Below are positions 57,340-64,000 of a stretch of DNA of 64,000 nt, piece after piece. Numbering within the stretch: position 1 is the first letter of the stretch; each line of letters opens with the position of its first letter. The notes under the pieces are model-generated. The model ran no database searches. It was not told where the DNA came from and worked only from the letters and a program-made list of their open reading frames with translations. Source of the DNA: Bacteroidota bacterium (GTDB lineage: Bacteria > Bacteroidota > JABWAT01); assembly GCA_013360915.1 (NCBI GenBank), contig JABWAT010000010.1, positions 1 through 64,000 on the forward strand. The letters run 5' to 3'. Made by a program: the position numbers and the translations under genes.

Positions 57340-57413
57340 GGGGCAAAAATAATCGGAAGGACTGATAATCCGATCTCAGCAACTCCGGATGACCCCACTC
57401 ACAAAAAAGTGAG

Positions 57414-58757
57414 TTACCGGGTCAGCCGGTGGAAACGCCAGGAAAGCAGAATTGCCGACATGGCAAGTCCGAGTGACAATCCGGCCCAGAGACCATAGAC
57501 TCCCCAGTCCAGCCAGAAGGCGGTAATGGCTCCCACGGGGATTCCGATTACCCAATACGCCAGAATGGTAATGGCAGTGGGAACCGCCGAGTCCTGAACG
57601 GCACGCAAAATCCCAAGTCCGACCGCCTGCACTCCATCGGATATCTGAAACACGGCAGCAATCAGCAGCAGCATGGAGGCCGTATGAATCACCGCCTGAT
57701 CGGGGGTGTACATCATGGGAAGCCAGGGATGCAGCAAGATGAAAAGGAGTCCAAATCCCGCCATCATCAATCCGGTGAAAACCAGAACCTGGAATCCGGC
57801 AATCCGCTGCATGGCACGGTCATTCCGTCCCAGGTAATAACCCACCCGAATCGAACCGGCGGCTGAAAATCCGGTGGCAACCATGTAGGTCATGGAGGCC
57901 AGGTTAATCGCCACCTGGTGTGAGGCCATGGCCGCAGTCCCGATCCATCCGCACATGATGGATGCAAACGTAAAGGCAGCCACTTCGAAAAAGTACTGAG
58001 CACCACTTGGCAAACCGACGGACAGAATTTTCCGCATAACCTCCCGGGAAGGCACCCAGTGTCTGATCAGCGGAAGATAGGCGCGAAGCGAGGGCAGCAG
58101 CGGGAGTGTGGCAACCATGAGAAGCGCCATCACCACCCGGGAGAGGAATGTGGCCCAGCCGGCCCCATCCAGTTTCAGGGCCGGAAATCCCCACGCACCG
58201 TAAATCAGGGCATAATTGGCCACGATATTTAACACCAAGCCGATCCAGGTCACAATCATGGAAGGACGGGTAAAGCCAAGCCCGTCGACATACTGCCGGA
58301 CGATCTGAAACAGGTAAAGCGGAATCACCGACCAGGCGAGAATTTTCAGATAGCTGGCGGCCAGCGGCACCACTTCAGCCGGAAGGTTCATCCACGCAAA
58401 CAGATCAGCCAATCCCCAGATAACCGCAAACGACAGCATCGATGCCGGAATGGCCACATAAAAACCAGCCGTGAGAACAACGGGTGCCCGTCCGGGTTGT
58501 CTCGCCCCCAATTTTTCACTCGTCAGCGGGGACAGAACGAAGGTGAGTCCAAGACCGAAGACCATGATCAGGAAAAACACCCCGTTGGCCACGCTGGCAG
58601 CAGCGAGATACTCCTGCCCCAGCGGACCGATCATAATGGTATCGAAAAAGGCAAAAAGAATATGTCCGACCTGACTGACCACCACCGGCCAGGCCAGATG
58701 CATGATTTCTTTGATTTCCAGCCGGTTCGCTCCGGCAAAGAGGTTTCTGATTGACAT
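57414..58757 (-). CDS. MATE family efflux transporter
   Basis: The 447-residue protein has 12 helices in two similar halves, with MATE blocks EIMHLAWPVVVSQVGHILFAFFDTIMIGPLGQEYLAAASVANGVFF and, in the second half, MASHQVAINLASMTYMVATGFSAAGSIRVGYYLGRND. It exports drugs or metabolites using an H+ or Na+ gradient (NorM type). ATG 58755-58757 is family-like (MSIRNLF); an upstream in-frame start at 58835 overlaps the divergent promoter region and is not used. It is divergent from the protease-barrel gene at 58865. A short hairpin (57397-57414) overlaps its stop. Confidence 0.93.
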   Translation of the reverse strand: MSIRNLFAGANRLEIKEIMHLAWPVVVSQVGHILFAFFDTIMIGPLGQEYLAAASVANGVFFLIMVFGLGLTFVLSPLTSEKLGARQPGRAPVVLTAGFYVAIPASMLSFAVIWGLADLFAWMNLPAEVVPLAASYLKILAWSVIPLYLFQIVRQYVDGLGFTRPSMIVTWIGLVLNIVANYALIYGAWGFPALKLDGAGWATFLSRVVMALLMVATLPLLPSLRAYLPLIRHWVPSREVMRKILSVGLPSGAQYFFEVAAFTFASIMCGWIGTAAMASHQVAINLASMTYMVATGFSAAGSIRVGYYLGRNDRAMQRIAGFQVLVFTGLMMAGFGLLFILLHPWLPMMYTPDQAVIHTASMLLLIAAVFQISDGVQAVGLGILRAVQDSAVPTAITILAYWVIGIPVGAITAFWLDWGVYGLWAGLSLGLAMSAILLSWRFHRLTR

Positions 58758-58864
58758 GGCCCGAAGATAAAACCCATTCTCAATAATCCCGATCCGCCAT
58801 GCTATCCAAACACACCCACCCGCCTGATTTGCCATCGGCCGGAAATTTACCCATTTTCCGCTTC

Positions 58865-61645
58865 ATGCTAAAACCGCTTTTTTCACTCATTTTTTGTGGT
58901 CTGATGTTGATTCCGGCCACTTCCGGCGCTCAACGGTCCTGGATGGTTATTTCAGGGAAATATGCAACCGTCGAATACCCTTCCGGATTTGAAACCATTG
59001 CCGATTCCCTGCTCAAAATCGCCGAGCTTTCCATCCCTGAAATTGCCGCTATGACAGGGGTGACTTCAGACCGGTTTACCGGTAAACCCACCCGTATCAT
59101 TCTCACCGATGCACCCGATGTATCGAATGGGTATGCCATCTCGAATACGGTGGTTATCTATGCAACTGCCTCGGCCTATGTACCTTTCTGGACCGGGACA
59201 GTCAACTGGTACCATCAGGTGCTCACCCATGAATTGGTCCATCATGTCACGTTCAGGGCTTTTGAGCGCAAATTGTCCCCATGGCTCGGGGCCGGACTGG
59301 TTCTCGATGTTCCCCGATGGTTTCTTGAAGGAACCGCGCAGTATTACTCAGAGTACTGGAATACCTACCGGGGAGATCTTTACCTGAAAAATGCGGTTCT
59401 GGAAGGACGTTTTTCCCTCGCGTCAATCAATTCCCTCGAAGATGGACGGCTGCTGTATGCCGGCGGACATGCCCTTGTCCGCTATCTGGCCGATCAGTAT
59501 GGTGATTCTTCCCTGATCAGACTCATGAATCATGAGGCCGACGGTTGGGTGTATGATTTTAATGCCGCTTTTAAATCGGTGTACGGAAAGTCGGTGGCAG
59601 ACTTGTTTCCCGACTTTCACAAACATCTGGTTTTGTACTACGGTGGGCGTTTTTCAGAATGGCCGGTAAGAAAACCCGGCGTGAAGGTCCCGATTGCCGG
59701 CTTTCAGGTGAATCAGGTTGTGCCGCTGTCACCCGCCGACTCACTGTATCTGCAGGTAGCCCGTCTGGACCGGAATCACCTCTACGGCACCCTTCGCGAA
59801 ATCGGATGGAAACAGAAGAAATCTGAAATCATCCGGACACATTCCAACACCATTTCGACCGATGTTCTGCTTTCACCCGACCAGAAATGGCTGGCCTGGG
59901 GCGAGCCTTACCGTTTCACCGATCTGGATCAGGATGGTCTTTCCATGACCTGGAAAATCAGCAACCGTGATGGATCGGTGCTTTCCACACCGGTCAGCGG
60001 AATCAGGGCCACCAATGGCCTGATGACCGATTCCACCCTGATTCTGGTGGAACAAACCGGTCAGGTGAGCCGATTGATCGCCTTCCCTGTTTCCGGCGGA
60101 CTTTCCGATACACTTCTGACCACCCCGATGCCAGTCGGACGGTTATTCCCCGATTTCAGACCTGGGTTTCTTCTCGCCGAGGTACAGCAATCCAACGGCG
60201 ACCGTGATGTGTTTTCCTGGTCAGCCAGAACCGGTCTGACCCCGGTTACCAATGATCGGGTGGATGACCGGCTTCCCATCTCCCTGAATGACAGTCTGCT
60301 TGTGCTCACCCGGTATGGAAGTGAAGTTCCGCAAGCCACCTTGCTGAACCGTAAAACCGGCACCTTTGTTCACTCACCGGATCTTGCTGAAACCTTCACC
60401 ATCGGGTATCATCCAGACAATGGCGTTTTACTCCGGTCTCTTCAGACTGGCGGAAAACCGCTGTTTCACTGGATGAAGCCAGACAGCCTGTTCTCTCCGG
60501 CCGTCACATCATTTGCGCCGGCCGTTCCACCAGCCCGTTACCGCACCTGGACCGAACGGAATCCGGAATTCGGTGAAGTCAAAATCCTTCCCGACACCAC
60601 CTTTCCTTCTCCCAACCGGGAACGACTGGCGTTTCCGCATCTCAGATCTGAAAACCTGATGTCCTTCGCTCTTCCGCTGAAAGATCAGCGCGGATGGCTG
60701 ATTTCCGGTTTCACACTCTGGATCGAGCCCCTTCAGCGGCAGGTTCTGATGTTCGCAGGTGATGTGGCCGTTGAAGACCCTTCCCAATCGGTTTTGGCGG
60801 CTTTCTGGATGGTCCGGGCATGGGATCTGATGTTTACCACATCTGTTTATAACGGACCTTCGGTTTTTGCCTATCAGGGATCGTCTTACCTGGAATCGGA
60901 TCAGACCATTGGGCAGTTCGCCATTTCAAAATCCTTTTATCCCGGCGGAAGCAGCCGCTGGTCGGTGACACCCTCGCTTTCCTATTACTACCATCAGCGA
61001 ACCTGGCCACGCGGAACCGGACTTCCCTCCTCCACCACTCTTCAGGGTCCCGAAGCTGGTCTGTTGGTGGCATGGTCACGCCCAACCCTCTGGTCTGGTG
61101 CGCTTTCAAACTGGACTTTCTATACCGGGGCCAATGTATTTCAATCGGTTGGGTCCGGGGATCTCACGGCTTCCGCCCTCAACCTGGGTGGCGGAATTCC
61201 GCTGGGATGGGAACGGCTTGGACTTAAAACCGACTGGAGTTATGTCTCCCTTTCCGGCAAAGCGCTGGCGGGGTTCCAGGTGGGAACCGACCGGTTTTAC
61301 CAATGGGATGTTCCGCGCGACTACGGTCTGACACGGGTGATCCGGGGTCTGTCAAGGGATATCACCGGACGGCAGATGATCTGGGGAAGCACGGCTCTCA
61401 ATCTGCTGCTGGCCGAGCGGACTCCTCTGCGTCTGCTGGTGCTGCCGGTAAATCTGTTAACCATTGGCGGTTTCACGGATCTGGCCCGGATTGACAGTGA
61501 TCTGGTTTATTCGGTGGGTGGCGAACTTGGTTTTGGCGAAGGGGGTATTCGGTTTAACACCGGATACGCCTATGCGGTCTCGCCGGGAGTTCCCGATAAC
61601 GAGACCTGGTACCTGCAACTGCGGCTGTCACCGGTGCTTCAATGA
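58865..61645 (+). CDS. Secreted gluzincin-like protease with propeller and outer-membrane barrel domains
   Basis: The 926-residue product starts with a signal peptide (MLKPLFSLIFCGLMLIPATSGAQ). An N-terminal peptidase-MA-like domain (about 25-265) contains HELVHH at 122-127 and WFLEGTAQYYSEYW, whose Glu155 is the third zinc-ligand candidate (HExxH...E gluzincin). A TolB-like beta-propeller follows (about 275-560; DVLLSPDQKWLAWGEPYRF), then a C-terminal outer-membrane beta-barrel (about 610-926; SWRFTWPR-type strands, alternating aromatic residues, ending LQLRLSPVLQ). Such fusions occur in Bacteroidota but their targets are unknown. The stop overlaps lpxH by 4 bases. Confidence 0.85.
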   Translation: MLKPLFSLIFCGLMLIPATSGAQRSWMVISGKYATVEYPSGFETIADSLLKIAELSIPEIAAMTGVTSDRFTGKPTRIILTDAPDVSNGYAISNTVVIYATASAYVPFWTGTVNWYHQVLTHELVHHVTFRAFERKLSPWLGAGLVLDVPRWFLEGTAQYYSEYWNTYRGDLYLKNAVLEGRFSLASINSLEDGRLLYAGGHALVRYLADQYGDSSLIRLMNHEADGWVYDFNAAFKSVYGKSVADLFPDFHKHLVLYYGGRFSEWPVRKPGVKVPIAGFQVNQVVPLSPADSLYLQVARLDRNHLYGTLREIGWKQKKSEIIRTHSNTISTDVLLSPDQKWLAWGEPYRFTDLDQDGLSMTWKISNRDGSVLSTPVSGIRATNGLMTDSTLILVEQTGQVSRLIAFPVSGGLSDTLLTTPMPVGRLFPDFRPGFLLAEVQQSNGDRDVFSWSARTGLTPVTNDRVDDRLPISLNDSLLVLTRYGSEVPQATLLNRKTGTFVHSPDLAETFTIGYHPDNGVLLRSLQTGGKPLFHWMKPDSLFSPAVTSFAPAVPPARYRTWTERNPEFGEVKILPDTTFPSPNRERLAFPHLRSENLMSFALPLKDQRGWLISGFTLWIEPLQRQVLMFAGDVAVEDPSQSVLAAFWMVRAWDLMFTTSVYNGPSVFAYQGSSYLESDQTIGQFAISKSFYPGGSSRWSVTPSLSYYYHQRTWPRGTGLPSSTTLQGPEAGLLVAWSRPTLWSGALSNWTFYTGANVFQSVGSGDLTASALNLGGGIPLGWERLGLKTDWSYVSLSGKALAGFQVGTDRFYQWDVPRDYGLTRVIRGLSRDITGRQMIWGSTALNLLLAERTPLRLLVLPVNLLTIGGFTDLARIDSDLVYSVGGELGFGEGGIRFNTGYAYAVSPGVPDNETWYLQLRLSPVLQ

Positions 61646-62442
61646 TGGGTCAACCTGTGATTCCGGTCAGCACCCGCCCGCTGAAGTCGGCCACGTTTAT
61701 TTCGGACGTTCATCTGGGCATTCAATCGCCCGGGGTGGAAAAATCGAAGCAGCAGGAACTGATACAGACATTGGAGTGGGCCTTTCACCACACCGATGCC
61801 GTTTTTCTGGTTGGTGACATTTTCGATTACTGGTTCGAGTATAAGGAAGTGGTTCCCCGCGGATACACCCGCTTTTTCGGACAACTGGCCCGGATGACCG
61901 ATGCCGGTTATCCGGTGGTGTATTTTTCAGGAAATCACGATTTCTGGCTGGGAACCTACTTCACCAATGAACTGGGAATTGAAACCCGGTACGATCCTTT
62001 ACGTCTGACCATCGGCGGGAAACTGGTTGAAATTGCACATGGAGACGGGTTAGGTCCGGGAGACCATGGATACAAAGCCCTGAAATGGCTGCTGACCCGG
62101 GGTTGGGCGCAATGGATGTATCTGAAACTCCACCCGAACTGGGGAATCGGTCTTGCCCGGTGGGCCAGCGGAACGTCACGGCATCTGACCGAGGATACGA
62201 CCGATTACGGCGATCAGGAACGGCTGATTATTCATGCCAGAGAGCGACTGAAAGCCGATCCGTATGACCTGTTTATCTGCGGGCACCGGCATGTCCCCAA
62301 AATTCTGAAACTTGGGGAACCGCGTGGCCATTACATCAACCTCGGTGAATGGCTCTGGCACCGGAGTTACGGGGTGCTTTCAGACGGACAGTTCACCCTG
62401 CGCCAGACCAACGGAACCATACTGGCATCAACACAGCTTTAA
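61642..62442 (+). CDS. lpxH: UDP-2,3-diacylglucosamine diphosphatase (LpxH-like)
   Basis: The 266-residue calcineurin-like phosphoesterase carries the metal motifs SDVHLG (21-26), GDIFDYW (about 59-65), GNHDFW (about 97-102), HGDG and GHRHVP. The DYW after GDIF and WLWHRSYGV near the C-terminus are typical of LpxH, which cleaves UDP-2,3-diacylglucosamine to lipid X in lipid A synthesis. LpxH acts at the inner membrane surface. The gene starts inside the stop of the protease-barrel gene (ATGA) and is followed by the penicillin-binding protein gene after 18 bases, so all three envelope genes are likely cotranscribed. Confidence 0.87.
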   Translation: MMGQPVIPVSTRPLKSATFISDVHLGIQSPGVEKSKQQELIQTLEWAFHHTDAVFLVGDIFDYWFEYKEVVPRGYTRFFGQLARMTDAGYPVVYFSGNHDFWLGTYFTNELGIETRYDPLRLTIGGKLVEIAHGDGLGPGDHGYKALKWLLTRGWAQWMYLKLHPNWGIGLARWASGTSRHLTEDTTDYGDQERLIIHARERLKADPYDLFICGHRHVPKILKLGEPRGHYINLGEWLWHRSYGVLSDGQFTLRQTNGTILASTQL

Positions 62443-62460
62443 CCCATTTATAAAAGTATC

Positions 62461-64000
62461 ATGGCAGAACAAGAACACGATCAGCACGGCCTCGATAAAG
62501 ACCGGTACTTTAATGACCCCGATTACCGTCGGAAGGTTCAGAAATTCAGGGAATGGGAACTGTGGTTCCGGCGGGTTCTGATCATTGTATCCCTGCTGAT
62601 TGTGGTTCCTATTGTTCTGTTGCTCAGTTTTTCTCTGACCGATCTGCCCAGTCTCGAAGAACTGGAAAATCCCCGACAGGAACTGGCTACGAATGTGTAC
62701 TCGTATGATGGCGAGGTGATTCACCGGTTTTTCAACACCAACCGGCGGCGGATCACCCTGGCCGAAATGTCGCCGCATGTCGTTAATGCCCTGCTTGCCT
62801 CTGAAGATCGCCGGTTCTATGATCACTGGGGATTCGATGTGGTCCGGTTTTTCAAAGCCATGTACGTGAACCTGTCAACCCTTTCGTTCAGCGAAGGGGC
62901 CAGCACCATCACCCAACAGCTTTCCCGCACCCTTTTCCTGAAAAGTCAGGAACAAACCATCACCCGGAAAATCAGGGAATTGTACACAGCCATCCACATC
63001 GAAGTCACTTACACAAAAAATGAAATTCTCGAAATGTACCTGAATCAGGTGTATTTCGGTTCGGGGGCTTATGGCATTCAGGCCGCCGCACAGACCTATT
63101 TTAACAAAAACGCCCGCGATCTGACTGTCCTTGAAGCCGCAGCCCTCATCGGAGCCCTGCCGGCACCGAATACCTTCAATCCGGTGAACCGCCCGGAAAA
63201 ATCACAGGAACGCCGCAACCTGATTCTTCTCAACATGGTCGATGCAGGTTACCTGACAGCAGACGACTACCGGAAGCTGAAAACAGAACCCACGTTGACC
63301 GATTTCAGACCCATCACCGATCTCGGGCAGGCGCCCTATTTTACCGAACAGGTGCGACAGTACCTGCAGAATGAAGGGGAAGGACGCGGATTCAATCTGT
63401 ATAATGACGGACTGTCTGTCTTCACCACCATTGATACCCGCATGCAAACCATTGCCGATCAGGTGGTGAAAGGTCATCTCGATAGTATTCAGGTGCACTT
63501 TAATCAGACCATGGTTTGGGAAGATGATCTCATGAGGGTTCTGATCAAGGAAACCACCCCCTACATGAATGCCACCCAGATACGGGGCGAAGACACCACG
63601 CGGGTCATGAACCGGCTGAAGAAAAACAAAGCATTTATCGATAGTCTGAAGGCAGCCAAGTCGGTTCTTCAGGCTGGATTTGTGGTGATGGATCCGCGAA
63701 CCGGCATGGTAAAAGCTTACGTGGGTGGTCGGGATTTTAACACGGTGAAATTTGACCATGTGGCCCTTGCCCGGCGACAACCCGGCTCCTCCTTTAAACC
63801 CATTATTTACTCGGTTGTGATCGACAAAGGATATCCGCCTACTTATGAAGTGCTGAATCAGCCGATCACCATCGAAGATGAAACCGTCAAGGGGGGGTGG
63901 TGGACACCTAAAAACTCAGAAGGTGAGTTCGGCGGAATGACCACACTCCGGGAAGCACTGCGGAAATCACTGAACCTGATCACCATCCGGCTGGTGCTCG
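62461..64000 (+). CDS. Class A penicillin-binding protein (PBP1A-like), 3' end outside window
   Basis: The frame from ATG 62461 stays open to the window end (513 codons). It shows an acidic cytoplasmic tail, a membrane anchor (about 38-60), a GT51 transglycosylase domain (catalytic Glu115 in ASEDRRFYDHWGFD, then EGASTITQQLSRTLF, EMYLNQVYFGSGAYGIQAAA) and a transpeptidase domain whose SxxK is SSFK at 443-446 (catalytic Ser443). The enzyme polymerises and cross-links peptidoglycan in the periplasm. The KTG motif and C-terminus lie beyond 64000. It is probably cotranscribed with lpxH. Confidence 0.95.
   Translation, partial: MAEQEHDQHGLDKDRYFNDPDYRRKVQKFREWELWFRRVLIIVSLLIVVPIVLLLSFSLTDLPSLEELENPRQELATNVYSYDGEVIHRFFNTNRRRITLAEMSPHVVNALLASEDRRFYDHWGFDVVRFFKAMYVNLSTLSFSEGASTITQQLSRTLFLKSQEQTITRKIRELYTAIHIEVTYTKNEILEMYLNQVYFGSGAYGIQAAAQTYFNKNARDLTVLEAAALIGALPAPNTFNPVNRPEKSQERRNLILLNMVDAGYLTADDYRKLKTEPTLTDFRPITDLGQAPYFTEQVRQYLQNEGEGRGFNLYNDGLSVFTTIDTRMQTIADQVVKGHLDSIQVHFNQTMVWEDDLMRVLIKETTPYMNATQIRGEDTTRVMNRLKKNKAFIDSLKAAKSVLQAGFVVMDPRTGMVKAYVGGRDFNTVKFDHVALARRQPGSSFKPIIYSVVIDKGYPPTYEVLNQPITIEDETVKGGWWTPKNSEGEFGGMTTLREALRKSLNLITIRLVL

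Noticed and set aside
57397-57414. ACTCAC/GTGAGT hairpin at the MATE stop as a terminator
   Set aside because: The T-run lies in the loop, not after the stem, so intrinsic termination is unlikely.
1-64000. tRNA, rRNA, CRISPR arrays, known riboswitches, prophage genes
   Set aside because: None were seen by reading both strands; a covariance-model search would be decisive and was not possible.

Overview
The window reads as a chromosomal segment from a Gram-negative bacterium of the Bacteroidota/FCB group (possibly a Rhodothermia-, Balneolia-, Ignavibacteria- or Kapabacteria-like lineage; rank not resolvable from sequence alone). Supporting signs are a TonB-dependent receptor with an N-terminal carboxypeptidase-regulatory-like domain, a bacillithiol deacetylase (BshB1), DUF4920 and DUF5362 proteins, LpxH- and FadL-type outer-envelope genes, and one well-placed promoter of the TTG-N20-TAnnTTTG type. 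The bulk has balanced base composition with many CCGG and CGG steps. The first ~2.9 kb is clearly more A+T-rich and carries mobile DNA.

Layout. 1-2930 is a foreign-looking island: the 3' end of a P1B metal ATPase, a large intergenic inverted repeat, an IS1182-type insertion sequence sitting inside a palindromic element, and one small orphan ORF bracketed by two such elements. 3.0-31.3 kb is an almost entirely forward-strand accessory block of small stand-alone enzymes and membrane proteins: five VOC/PhnB domains, two RibD-C/DHFR-like proteins, NTF2-like proteins, two SAM methyltransferases, AraC, ArsR and HxlR regulators, RsgA, an AlkD-like glycosylase, a GGDEF protein, a glycosyltransferase, a prokaryotic pentameric ligand-gated ion channel and a protein with a class-II-terpene-cyclase-like DxDD motif. 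31.3-36 kb (reverse) holds a lipoprotein, glycogen phosphorylase with a clear terminator, and a CapA-type protein. 36.3-40.3 kb (forward) holds a DUF4920/PepSY-TM pair and a FadL-type porin followed by a GDSL lipoprotein. 40.3-48 kb mixes core genes (ABC-F, ClpS, IMPase-like phosphatase, BshB1, SPFH protein) with a K+/H+ antiporter. 48.2-58.8 kb has a TonB receptor, an orphan histidine kinase and a reverse-strand osmoadaptation set: KefF-KefB-like antiporter, mannosyl-3-phosphoglycerate synthase and phosphatase, an NTF2-like lipoprotein, plus a MATE exporter. 58.9-64 kb (forward) has a large secreted metalloprotease/propeller/barrel protein, LpxH and the start of a class A penicillin-binding protein that runs off the window.

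How the genes fit together. MpgS and MpgP form the complete two-step route to the compatible solute mannosylglycerate, and they lie directly downstream of a KefFB-type K+ efflux system, with a second K+/H+ antiporter 8 kb away. This suggests a salt/potassium-balance neighbourhood. The mpgS leader can fold into a hairpin that overlaps its ribosome-binding site. The FadL/GDSL pair suggests surface lipid hydrolysis and uptake. The 27.2-29.4 kb operon (ArsR, SRPBCC-VOC fusion, DoxX, VOC) has a visible palindromic operator inside its promoter. No tRNA, rRNA or CRISPR array was seen.
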